Assembly: GCF_900113835.1 (NCBI RefSeq)
Contig: NZ_FOQV01000006.1
Span: 226,782-290,781, forward strand
Source of the DNA: Allobosea sp. OK403
Lineage (GTDB): Bacteria; Pseudomonadota; Alphaproteobacteria; Rhizobiales; Beijerinckiaceae
Direction: 5' to 3'
DNA length: 64,000 nt
Each line of letters starts with the position of its first letter. The stretch's first letter is position 1. The position numbers and the translations under genes were made by a program. Positions 32,041 to 39,810 of the stretch are shown in pieces. The notes beneath the pieces were generated by a model. It did not search any database and was not told the origin of the DNA. It saw only the letters and a program-made list of their open reading frames with translations.

Positions 32041-32949
32041 TTAGCGCGATAGCACTTCGATATCGCGGTCGAGGCCCGTCTCCACCTTGAAATCGCGCGA
32101 ATGGACCTGGCCTTCCTGCCTGGCGATCAGCACATAGTCGCCTTCCGCCAGGACGACTTGCGGAAAGGCGCCGATCGCCTCGCGGATGACGTCGCCGCCG
32201 GGCGTCAGCACGCTGAAGGCGGTGCCGGCAAAAGCCTCGCCGCCGGGCGATGCGACCAGCTTCAGCGTCACCCGTGCGGCGCGGTGGTGCAAGGTGGCGT
32301 CCGTGACCTTGCCCGACTCGACCTTCACATCGGCGCGCTGGATCGCGTTCGAATCGCCATAGGTCGAAACGACGTGATAGGTGCCCTCCGGCAAGCGGAT
32401 CAGCTCGCCGGCCTTGGCGTTGGAGACGACGAGACGCCCTTCCGAATTGCCCTGGAGCGGGACGAAGACCGAGAAGTTGAGCTGGTTCGCGGCAATCGGA
32501 TTGTCGCCAATCGAGCCCGCCAGCGACAATCCGCCGGCACTGATCGAGATCTGGTCGCGCAGGCCCTGGGGCCCGAGCGTGATGCGCTTGGTGCCGCTGG
32601 CGAAGCCATAGGCGGCGTGCAGCAGATAGGTGCCGGGGTCGAGCATGAAAACGGGCTGGGCCTCGTTCGAACGTGCGACGATGCGCGGCGGCGAACCGTC
32701 GGCCGTCTCGCTCAGGACGCGCCAGACCAGGCCGGAGCGGATCGGCTTACGGTCGCCAGAGAACTGTGCACCGAGCGTCAGCGAAGCGGGGGCGGTGGCG
32801 ACGCCGACACCGGTATCGCCTGGTGCGAACGGAGCGATCTGCGGCGATTGCGCGAATACAGGATTCGCGGACAAGGCCAGCGTCAGAGCGAGCACGCGCC
32901 CGGCCAGCCGCGCGCCTGTCTGGAACCCCTCGAATTGAAACATGCTCAT
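32041..32949 (-). CDS. hypothetical exported protein with three beta-sandwich repeats
   Basis: A 302-residue protein with a signal peptide (hydrophobic core ALTLALSANPV, cleavage near FAQ). The mature part contains three similar modules each ending in an L-x-x-G-x-Y strand: VFMLDPGTYLLHAAYG, LIRLPEGTYHVVSTYGD and VVLAEGDYVLIARQEG, followed by a variable K-x-x-x-G strand. This resembles PEGA or carboxypeptidase-regulatory-like sandwich domains. No enzyme motif is visible, so a structural or ligand-binding periplasmic role is most likely. ATGs at 32961 and 32943 are alternative starts. Confidence 0.7.
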   Translation of the reverse strand: MSMFQFEGFQTGARLAGRVLALTLALSANPVFAQSPQIAPFAPGDTGVGVATAPASLTLGAQFSGDRKPIRSGLVWRVLSETADGSPPRIVARSNEAQPVFMLDPGTYLLHAAYGFASGTKRITLGPQGLRDQISISAGGLSLAGSIGDNPIAANQLNFSVFVPLQGNSEGRLVVSNAKAGELIRLPEGTYHVVSTYGDSNAIQRADVKVESGKVTDATLHHRAARVTLKLVASPGGEAFAGTAFSVLTPGGDVIREAIGAFPQVVLAEGDYVLIARQEGQVHSRDFKVETGLDRDIEVLSR

Positions 32950-33078
32950 GGCCCTCGGCATCCCTGCATGCGTGTCAGAGCAGGTTTGCTTGTCCTCATC
33001 ATGGCGAACCACTAGTTCAGGAGACCTTGCGCTGCCGGCTCTCCGTTCCGGCGGCCTCAACTCGCGCCTGGATGCTTC

Positions 33079-33648
33079 ATGACCGATACGCTCGCCCTGC
33101 TCAAGCTGCGCCGCTCGGTGCCACCGCAATTCCTGACCGCGCCCGGGCCCGACGAGAGCCAGCTTGGCGATATCCTGACCATCGGTGCGCGCGTGCCCGA
33201 CCATGGCAAACTCGCGCCGTGGCGCTTCATCGTCTTTTCCGGCACGGGACGCGACAAGGCGGCCGAGATCGTGGCGGAGGCCTTCAAGGCGAAGCATCCG
33301 GAGGCCGATGGCGAGAAGGTCGCCTTCGAGCGCAACCGCCTGCTGCAAGCGCCGGTGATCGTCGCCGTCGTCTCCACCGCCAAGCCGCATGTGAAGATCC
33401 CGGAATGGGAGCAGGAACTCTCGGCCGGCGCGGTCTGCATGAACATGCTGGTCGCCGCCCATGCGATGGGGTTCGGCTCATCCTGGCTGACCAACTGGTT
33501 CTCGTTCGATCGCACTGTGCTGACCGCGCTCGGGCTTGGCACTGACGAGCGCATCGCCGGCTTCATCCATATCGGCACGCCGACCGCAGCACCCGCCGAT
33601 CGCGAGCGGCCGGTCCTTGCCGACATCGTCAGCCATTTTGGAGCATGA
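33079..33648 (+). CDS. nitroreductase family protein (YdjA type)
   Basis: A 189-residue FMN-dependent oxidoreductase of the small single-domain nitroreductase type. KLRRSVPP is the FMN-phosphate binding RRS motif and APWRFIVF is the conserved second block; AGAVCMNMLVAAHAMGFGSSWLT forms the dimer-interface helix. The physiological substrate of the family is not settled. Six bases separate its stop from the flavin reductase start, so the two flavoproteins probably form an operon. Confidence 0.9.
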   Translation: MTDTLALLKLRRSVPPQFLTAPGPDESQLGDILTIGARVPDHGKLAPWRFIVFSGTGRDKAAEIVAEAFKAKHPEADGEKVAFERNRLLQAPVIVAVVSTAKPHVKIPEWEQELSAGAVCMNMLVAAHAMGFGSSWLTNWFSFDRTVLTALGLGTDERIAGFIHIGTPTAAPADRERPVLADIVSHFGA

Positions 33649-33654
33649 CGCGTC

Positions 33655-34260
33655 ATGATCTATTCGACCGCGTTGCAGGATCACGGGCTGCCGCATGATC
33701 CGTTCAAGGCGATCGTCACTCCGCGGCCGATCGGCTGGATCACGGCGCTGAACGCCAAGGGCGAGGTCAATCTCTCGCCCTACAGCTTCTTCAACGCGGT
33801 CTCGTCGCGACCGCACATCGTGATGTTCGGCTCCGAGGACAAGAAGGACGCCGTCTCCTTCATCGAGGAGACCGGCGAATTCACCTGCTCGCTCGTCACC
33901 AAGGCTTTGGCGCAGCAGATGAACCTGACCTCGGCTCCGTTGCCTGCGGGCCAGAGCGAATACACCCATGCCGGGTTGGAGATGGCCGCTTCCAAATTCG
34001 TCAAACCACCGCGCGTGGCGGGCAGCCCGGCGGCGCTGGAATGCAAGCTGCTTTCGGTGCAGCAGCTCATCGACCTCGATGGCAAGCTGGTCCCGCGCTG
34101 GATGGTGCTGGGGCAGGTCGTCGGCATCTTCATGGACGACGCCTATGTTCGCGGTGGCCGCTTCGACACTGCCGCAGCCAACCCGATCGCGCGCTGCGGC
34201 TACGCCGACTATGCTGAGGTCGACCACCTGTTCTCGATTATCCGCCCGTCTGGCGGCTAG
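33655..34260 (+). CDS. flavin reductase family protein
   Basis: A 201-residue split-barrel FMN-binding protein: TPRPIGWITALNAKGEVNLSPYSFFNAVS is the characteristic FMN-binding segment. Members reduce free flavin with NAD(P)H or act as small oxidoreductases. Its TAG stop (34258-34260) lies inside the terminal CTAGAGC of a palindromic repeat at 34257-34310, so the natural C-terminus may have been altered by insertion of that element. Confidence 0.88.
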   Translation: MIYSTALQDHGLPHDPFKAIVTPRPIGWITALNAKGEVNLSPYSFFNAVSSRPHIVMFGSEDKKDAVSFIEETGEFTCSLVTKALAQQMNLTSAPLPAGQSEYTHAGLEMAASKFVKPPRVAGSPAALECKLLSVQQLIDLDGKLVPRWMVLGQVVGIFMDDAYVRGGRFDTAAANPIARCGYADYAEVDHLFSIIRPSGG

Positions 34261-34366
34261 AGCGCTGCGCAAAAAGCGGGTACCGGTTTTTCGCGTGAGT
34301 ATTGCTCTAGACTGTTAGAAGCGATCACGTCGGGTTCGGACGGAATCATCTGAATCCGACGTGATC
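34257..34366. repeat. Two adjacent palindromic repeats
   Basis: First unit: CTAGAGC (34257-34263) and GCTCTAG (34304-34310) enclose GCGCAAAAAGCGGG..CCGGTTTTTCGCG. Second unit: GATCACGTCGG (34323-34333) and CCGACGTGATC (34356-34366) enclose an inner GGTTC/GAATC pairing. The first supplies the stop codon of the upstream flavin reductase; the second provides the region just before the small membrane protein gene. Confidence 0.8.
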
Positions 34367-34378
34367 CAAGGAGGGGCC

Positions 34379-34561
34379 TTGCCGCAGCCGAGCGAACCGG
34401 ACGACGACTGGAAAACCACGGTGAACCTGCTCGGGATCATCGTCATCCTGCTCGTGCTCGGCGCCGGGGTCTGGCTGGTCTTCGAGCTCGACCGGGCGCG
34501 CAAGGCGCAGGATTGCCTGTCCTCGACGATGCGGGCCTGCCGGCGCATCGAGACGCAGTGA
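34379..34561 (+). CDS. small single-helix membrane protein
   Basis: A 60-residue protein: an acidic/polar N-terminus, one hydrophobic helix (NLLGIIVILLVLGAGVWLVF) and a basic tail with two cysteines (DCLSSTMRACRR). TTG 34379 is chosen because AAGGAGGGG precedes it; GTG 34361 would lie inside the palindromic repeat. Similar tiny membrane proteins are common and uncharacterised in rhizobia. Confidence 0.55.
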   Translation: MPQPSEPDDDWKTTVNLLGIIVILLVLGAGVWLVFELDRARKAQDCLSSTMRACRRIETQ

Positions 34562-34611
34562 ACGGAAACGATCCCGGAATAAATTCAGTCATTGGAATCG
34601 CCTGTGGCGAT

Positions 34612-35490
34612 TTATTCGATCAATTTGTCAGCGCGCGCCTTCAATCGCTGGGCTCTGACGAGGTGAGGTCGATCGAGCATTTCGCCGTCGAGCCCGATCA
34701 CGCCGAGGCCGGGATTAGCGGCGAACAGCGCGATGATCGCCTCGGCCTTGGTGAGTTCGGCGGGGGCGGGCGAGAAGACCTCGTTGGCGGCGGCGACCTG
34801 CGCCGGGTGGATCGCCATCTTGCCGGTGAAACCGTCGCGCCGCGCCGCGATGCATTCGGCGCGGAAGCCGGCATCGTCGCGGAAATTGGTGAAGACGGTG
34901 TCGATCGCGTCGACCTGCGCGGCGGCGGCGGCGAAGAGGGTGAGCGAACGGGCGAGACGATAGGGATCGGCATAGGAGCCGTCGCTCAGGCGATTGGCTT
35001 CGGCCCCGAGATCGGCCGAGAGATCCTCCGCCCCCCAGGTCAGGCCGTCGAGGCGGTGGCTCGCGCCGGCATAGCTGCCCAGGCCGAAGATGCCCTTGCC
35101 GGTCTCGGTGGCGATCGGGATGATCTTGGTCGCGCCGTCGGGCAGGTCGTTCTCCGCCTCGCGCACAGCGATGCGGGCAGCAAGATGGCCGACATCGATG
35201 CCGCCCTCGGATTTGGGCAGCATGATCGCGTCGGGGGCGCCTTGCATTACGGCGTCGAGATCGGCCTGGGTCAGCCCGGTCGACAGCGCGTTGACCCGCA
35301 CGATCAGGCGCGGGCGTCTGGGCAGGGCGTGGGCGGCCTTCAGGAAGGCCAGCGCGATCTCCCGCGCCTGCGGCTTGGCATCGAGCGCAACGGAATCCTC
35401 GAGGTCGAGGATCAGCGCGTCGGCGCCGCTCTCCAGGCCCTTCTGCTGCTTCTTCGGGCTGTCGCCAGGCACGAACAGGAGCGAGCGCAT
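34612..35490 (-). CDS. HpcH/HpaI-family CoA ester lyase (CitE-like)
   Basis: A 292-residue TIM-barrel lyase. Motifs include RSLLFVPGDSPKK, GADALILDLEDSVA (metal-binding acidic residues), IVRVNAL, IMLPKSEGG, PIATETGKGIF and LTWGAEDLSADLGA. It belongs with malyl-CoA/citramalyl-CoA lyases and CitE-like proteins. It starts four bases after the stop of the MaoC gene, so both act on the same pathway: hydration of an enoyl-CoA followed by C-C cleavage of the hydroxyacyl-CoA. The exact thioester is inference. Confidence 0.88.
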   Translation of the reverse strand: MRSLLFVPGDSPKKQQKGLESGADALILDLEDSVALDAKPQAREIALAFLKAAHALPRRPRLIVRVNALSTGLTQADLDAVMQGAPDAIMLPKSEGGIDVGHLAARIAVREAENDLPDGATKIIPIATETGKGIFGLGSYAGASHRLDGLTWGAEDLSADLGAEANRLSDGSYADPYRLARSLTLFAAAAAQVDAIDTVFTNFRDDAGFRAECIAARRDGFTGKMAIHPAQVAAANEVFSPAPAELTKAEAIIALFAANPGLGVIGLDGEMLDRPHLVRAQRLKARADKLIE

Positions 35491-35494
35491 CAGC

Positions 35495-35992
35495 TCAGAC
35501 CGCGATCGTGGCGGGCGCGGGCCGCCGGCGCATGAAGGCCTGGCGGCGGCATTGCGCGACCAGCGTGCCGTCCTGCTTGTAGGCCTTGTGCTGGAACTCG
35601 ACGATGCCAGCATCGGGCCGCGAGCGCGACTCGCGCTTGGCCACGATCTCGGTGGTGCAGTTGATCGTGTCGCCCTCGAAGAGCGGGGCGGGGAAGGTCA
35701 CGTCGGTCATGCCGAGATTGCCGATCGTGGTGCCGACCGTGGTGTCGTTGACCGAGATGCCGATCATCAGCCCGAGCGTGAAGAGCGAGTTCATCAGCGG
35801 CTTGCCCCATTCGGTCTCGGTCGCGCAGAAATGCGCATCGATATGAAGCGGTTGCGGGTTCAGCGTCATGTTGGAGAACAGCATGTTGTCCATCTGCGTC
35901 ACTGTCCGCGTCAGGCCGTGCTCGATGACCGCGCCGACATGGAAGTCCTCGAAATAGATCCCGCCGCGCTTGTGACGTTTGACCTCGGTCAT
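35495..35992 (-). CDS. MaoC-family dehydratase (hotdog fold)
   Basis: A 165-residue single-hotdog MaoC-like protein. The hydratase-2 signature is present in modified form: NMTLNPQPLHIDAHFCATE, with the Asn/Asp-His arrangement expected for (R)-specific enoyl-CoA hydratases. It starts YFEDFHVGAVIEHGLTRTV. Together with the CoA ester lyase 4 bp downstream it resembles rhizobial pairs that hydrate and cleave branched acyl-CoA such as mesaconyl- or itaconyl-type thioesters. The full-length mesaconyl-CoA hydratase is about twice this size, so it is not that enzyme. Confidence 0.85.
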   Translation of the reverse strand: MTEVKRHKRGGIYFEDFHVGAVIEHGLTRTVTQMDNMLFSNMTLNPQPLHIDAHFCATETEWGKPLMNSLFTLGLMIGISVNDTTVGTTIGNLGMTDVTFPAPLFEGDTINCTTEIVAKRESRSRPDAGIVEFQHKAYKQDGTLVAQCRRQAFMRRRPAPATIAV

Positions 35993-36144
35993 CGACGCTT
36001 CTCCACGAGCTCGAATCGCGCCGGTGAGCCGGCTCGGCGATTCCTCACTTTAACGGTTCGCTTACCATAATCGGTCCAGTCTCCACAGGCGCTCGGCGAT
36101 ATCGCGGGAGCGCCTTGGCGGCAGCCTCGCGCCCGAGACACTCA

Positions 36145-37257
36145 ATGTTCCTGTTCACCACGCCGCAGACCAGCGAAGCCCCAGCCGCCAACCCGGTCGT
36201 GAACGCCATTCGCGAGGGCGCGCAGAAGACGGGCGCTGGCTTCGACTACCTCCTCAAGACGGCCCAGCGCGAATCGTCGCTGGAGCCCGACGCCAAGGCC
36301 AAGACCTCGAGCGCGACCGGGTTGTTCCAGTTCATCGAGCAGACCTGGCTGTCTATGGTCAAGCAGGAGGGGCCAAAACAGGGGCTCTCGGGCTATGCCA
36401 ACGCGATCAGCGAAGGCAGCGACGGCCGCCTGACGGTGGCGGACCCCGCAGCGCGCGAAAAGATATTGCAGCTCCGCAACGACCCGCAGGTTGCCGCCGT
36501 GATGGCCGGCGCGTTGACGCAGAAGAACAGTGACCAGCTCGCTTCAGTGCTCGGCCGGCAGCCGCAGGCCGGGGAACTCTACATCGCCCATGTGCTCGGC
36601 GCACGTGGGGCGTCCGACCTGATCAAGGCCGCCGCCAGCGACCCGACACGCACCGCCGCCAAGGATTTTCCCGATGCCGCCGCGGCCAATCGCGGCCTGT
36701 TCTATGACAAGACTGGGCGGGCACGCTCGGTGCAGGAGGTTTATGGCGTGCTCTCGGCGAGCCATGCCAGCACGCAGCTGGCGGCCTCGACGGCTGCTGC
36801 CGCTGCTGCCTCCGGCACTGCGGCCGGGGCTGCGGGGCAGGGCGTCGACCAGCCCGTACCGATCGCGGCTGCGCTCGCGCCAGGGCGTGCCAAGGGACTG
36901 ATCGGGCTGTTCTCGACCGAGGGTTCACGCGAGCCGGTCTCGAAAGCCGTCGCCAATCTCTGGACCACGCCCAGGATGGACGCTACGACACGCTTGGCTT
37001 CGCTCGATCCGGCCGATCGCTACTTCCCGCGCCAGACGCAGACGCAGAGCGATACCTCGTCTGCTCAAGCGGCCCCGGCACAGGCAACGACCAATGCGTC
37101 GACCGCGCCGATGCGGGCCGTCAATGCGCCCCTACCGCCGTCGCGGCCGGTCGAGCTGACGCAGCCTGCGGCGGCCGCCCAGGCCAAGCCCGTATCCAGG
37201 CAAAGGCGCGCGCCGCTCGACCTGTCCTCCTTCATGCTTCCGCGAGCGCGCTCGTGA
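36145..37257 (+). CDS. lytic transglycosylase-like protein
   Basis: A 370-residue protein with an N-terminal lysozyme-like domain: YLLKTAQRESSLEPDAKAKTSSATGLFQFIEQTW contains the catalytic Glu (RES) and the SSATGLFQF motif of soluble lytic transglycosylases. The C-terminal half is Ala/Pro/Gln-rich and low complexity. There is no obvious signal peptide. TTG 36115 would extend it by ten residues. Its stop overlaps the GTG start of the DUF2336 gene; in alphaproteobacteria both kinds of gene are found near motility or envelope functions. Confidence 0.82.
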   Translation: MFLFTTPQTSEAPAANPVVNAIREGAQKTGAGFDYLLKTAQRESSLEPDAKAKTSSATGLFQFIEQTWLSMVKQEGPKQGLSGYANAISEGSDGRLTVADPAAREKILQLRNDPQVAAVMAGALTQKNSDQLASVLGRQPQAGELYIAHVLGARGASDLIKAAASDPTRTAAKDFPDAAAANRGLFYDKTGRARSVQEVYGVLSASHASTQLAASTAAAAAASGTAAGAAGQGVDQPVPIAAALAPGRAKGLIGLFSTEGSREPVSKAVANLWTTPRMDATTRLASLDPADRYFPRQTQTQSDTSSAQAAPAQATTNASTAPMRAVNAPLPPSRPVELTQPAAAAQAKPVSRQRRAPLDLSSFMLPRARS

Positions 37258-38468
37258 TCGTCCGTCGCTTCCTGCTCTGGGCCCGCACGGCGAATGCCGA
37301 GGCGCGGGCTTCCGGCGCCGCAGCACTGGCTGGCGCCTATCTGCGCTCAGGCATGGCCGACGAGGACCGGCGCGAGGCGGAGACGGCATTGATTTCGCTG
37401 GTCGACGATCCTTCGCCGCTGGTGCGGCGCGCCATCGCCGAAGAGATGGCGGCCTCGGCGCTGGCGCCGCGCACGCTGGTACTGTGCCTGATCGCCGAAC
37501 AGAGCGATGTCGCGGCCCTGGTGCTAGCCCATTCGCCGGTGCTGACGGAGGCCGATCTGGTCGACGCCGCAGCGGTCGGCGACGACCTGGCCCAGCGCGC
37601 CATCGCGCTCAGACCCAATCTCGCAGCCTCCGTCGCTGCGGCTCTTGCGGAGGTCGGCGGAGATGAGGCGCTGGTGACGCTTGCCGGAAATCCGACTGCC
37701 GACATTCCCGATTTCTCGCTGGAACGCATGGTCGAGCGCGCTGGCGCCTGCGGGCCGTTGCGCGAGGCGCTGCTCGCCCGCGACGATCTGCCGGGGGGGC
37801 TCAGGCAGATGATCGCGACGATGGTGTCCGACACGTTGATGAGCTTCGTGACCGATTGCGGCTGGCTGACGCCGGAGCGCAGCGCGCGGCTCACCCGCGA
37901 AGCGACAGAGCGCGTTGCGGTTGCGCTCGCCGCGGGCGGCGAAGCCAGCGATGCGCCAGCGATCGTCGAGGTGCTGCGCGCCGATGGCAGATTGACGCCG
38001 GGCCTGATGCTGCGCTCGCTCCTGAGCGGCGAGCCGGCGCTGGCCGAGGCCGCTTTCGTCATGCTCTCGGAGTTGCCGCAGCAGCGTGTGGCGGCATTGC
38101 TGCGCGACCGGCGCGGCACGGGCCTCAAGGCGCTCTATCGCAAAGCCGGCTTACCGTGCGCGCTGCAGCCTGCCTTTACGGCAGCGATCACCGCACTGAA
38201 CCTGCGCGGCTTCGATGCGGGCGGCAATGGGCGCGGTATTGATCGGGTGATCCTGCGTGAGGTGCTGATTGCCTGCGAGACGCTGGAGGGCCCTGACAAC
38301 GACGCGCTGATGGGGCTGCTGCGGCGGATGGATTCCGAAGCGGCACGCGAGGAAGCCCGCGCCATGGCCGACTCGCTTGCCGACGATGCAGCGCTGGCGC
38401 TGTTCGTCGAGGCGGATCCGGCGCTGCTGATCGAACTCGAAATCGGCGATTTGCGCCACGCGGCGTGA
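37254..38468 (+). CDS. DUF2336 domain-containing protein
   Basis: A 404-residue all-helical protein with HEAT-like repeats, beginning IVRRFLLWARTANAEARASGAAALAGAYL and containing the conserved EAETALISLVDDPSPLVRRAIAEEMA segment of DUF2336. Function of the family is unknown; helical repeats suggest protein binding. The GTG start overlaps the stop of the lytic transglycosylase gene (GTGA), which implies translational coupling. Downstream lies a cluster of three palindromic repeats. Confidence 0.85.
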   Translation: MIVRRFLLWARTANAEARASGAAALAGAYLRSGMADEDRREAETALISLVDDPSPLVRRAIAEEMAASALAPRTLVLCLIAEQSDVAALVLAHSPVLTEADLVDAAAVGDDLAQRAIALRPNLAASVAAALAEVGGDEALVTLAGNPTADIPDFSLERMVERAGACGPLREALLARDDLPGGLRQMIATMVSDTLMSFVTDCGWLTPERSARLTREATERVAVALAAGGEASDAPAIVEVLRADGRLTPGLMLRSLLSGEPALAEAAFVMLSELPQQRVAALLRDRRGTGLKALYRKAGLPCALQPAFTAAITALNLRGFDAGGNGRGIDRVILREVLIACETLEGPDNDALMGLLRRMDSEAAREEARAMADSLADDAALALFVEADPALLIELEIGDLRHAA

Positions 38469-38555
38469 GAGCTTGGTTTGTGCGGGCTCCCGAGCGAGCT
38501 TGTGAAGCCCTCTGCGCGTGCTGCGACCCTGCACCAGCCGGAGATATCCAGCTCT

Positions 38556-38712
38556 CGCTTTAGCGCGCTTTCTCCACGCGAACCGGTGTCCACTTCGCTC
38601 GAGAACGCTCTAAGCAGAACATTCCTTGGCACGCCAACGAATGTTCTGCTTAGGTCTTTGATTTGTCGCAGATTCTTTTCGGAAAACCGTGGGACACTTT
38701 TCCGGAATCTGC
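38556..38712. repeat. Cluster of three different palindromic repeats
   Basis: Unit 1 (about 38560-38613): GCGCGCTTTC..GAGAACGCTC around GCGAACCGGTGTCCACTTCGC. Unit 2: CTAAGCAGAACATTC (38610-38624) and GAATGTTCTGCTTAG (38639-38653), a perfect 15-bp stem with inner TTGG/CCAA. Unit 3: GCAGATTC (38668-38675) and GAATCTGC (38705-38712) around CGGAAAACCG..CACTTTTCCG. The third touches the LysR stop codon (38713-38715). Together they fill the 244-bp gap between the DUF2336 and LysR genes. Confidence 0.85.
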
Positions 38713-39639
38713 TTAGAAAGCGCGATAGGCCTCTGCCGGGTTCTCGCACCGCGCCGCGAACAGCCTGTCGCCGACGAAATCGACGAAGACCCGGACCTTT
38801 GGCGAAAGGTTGCGGTTCGAGGGCCAGATCAGGCTGAACTGGCCGGGACCGTCGATCCGGTCGTTGAGCAGGGTCCGCAACCTGCCGTTCGCCAGCGGCT
38901 CGCGTGCCAGAAAATCCGGCATGCAGCCGATGCCGAGGCCGGCGATGGTGGCGCCGCGCAGGGCCTCCATATTGTTGCAGGTCATGACCGTGCGCGCGCG
39001 CAGTTCCGGCTCTCCGGCAGGCAGGGTCAGCGGCCAGGGCTGGACCTTGCCGCTATTGGGATAGCGGAAGCGGATGCCGAGATGCCGGTCGAGATCGCGC
39101 GGGCATTCCGGTATGCCGTGGCGTTCCAGATAGGCCGGCGCGGCGCAGAGCAGCATCTGGAAGGGGCGTAAGCTGCGCGCCATCAGGCGCGAATCCGGCA
39201 GGACGCCGCTGCGGATCGCAACATCGACGCCCTCATCGATCAGGTCGACGATGCGGTCGTTGAAATCGAGATCGATCTCGATCTCGGGATAGCGCATTAT
39301 GAACTCAGGCAGCACCGGCAGCAGCAGATGATAGCTGACGATCGGCGTGCTGACGCGCAGCCGACCGCGCGGCACCTCGATTGTGCGGGCGAGCATCGCG
39401 CGGGCGTCGTCGAGATCGTCGAGAATGCGCCGGCAGCGCTCGTGGAAGGCGCGCCCCTCCTCGGTCAGCCGCAGGCTGCGCGTCGAGCGCTGGAACAGCC
39501 GGATTGCGAGTTGCTGCTCAAGCTTGGTCACGGCCTTGCCGACCGCCGAGGCCGACAGCCCGAGCACGCGGCCCGCCGCGACGAAGCTGCCAAGATCGGC
39601 GGTGCGCACGAAGGCCATCAGACCCGTCAGCGAATCCAT
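38713..39639 (-). CDS. LysR-family transcriptional regulator
   Basis: A 308-residue LysR regulator with the N-terminal helix-turn-helix (SLTGLMAFVRTADLGSFVAA..LGLSASAVGKAVTKLE) and a complete effector domain ending in FVDFVGDRLF. It belongs to the large group related to PP-type drug or metabolite regulators (DsdC/CrgA-like). It is divergent from the DHA2-family MFS gene at 39811 and is its probable regulator. The 171-bp spacer shows no perfect LysR dyad. Three palindromic repeats lie just after its stop. Confidence 0.9.
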   Translation of the reverse strand: MDSLTGLMAFVRTADLGSFVAAGRVLGLSASAVGKAVTKLEQQLAIRLFQRSTRSLRLTEEGRAFHERCRRILDDLDDARAMLARTIEVPRGRLRVSTPIVSYHLLLPVLPEFIMRYPEIEIDLDFNDRIVDLIDEGVDVAIRSGVLPDSRLMARSLRPFQMLLCAAPAYLERHGIPECPRDLDRHLGIRFRYPNSGKVQPWPLTLPAGEPELRARTVMTCNNMEALRGATIAGLGIGCMPDFLAREPLANGRLRTLLNDRIDGPGQFSLIWPSNRNLSPKVRVFVDFVGDRLFAARCENPAEAYRAF

Positions 39640-39810
39640 GCTCGGCCCTTTCGGAGCGTACGGTCATTCGAGCGTTCTGTTCCGCTTATATCGGATCAGA
39701 TGGCCCATTGGCTGCCATTACCTCACGATTATCCTGTTTCGAACGGAAAGCGAGCCTCGGCCGCTGCAAGCCGGCCATCCCGCCGGATACCGAACAGGGC
39801 AATCATAGCC

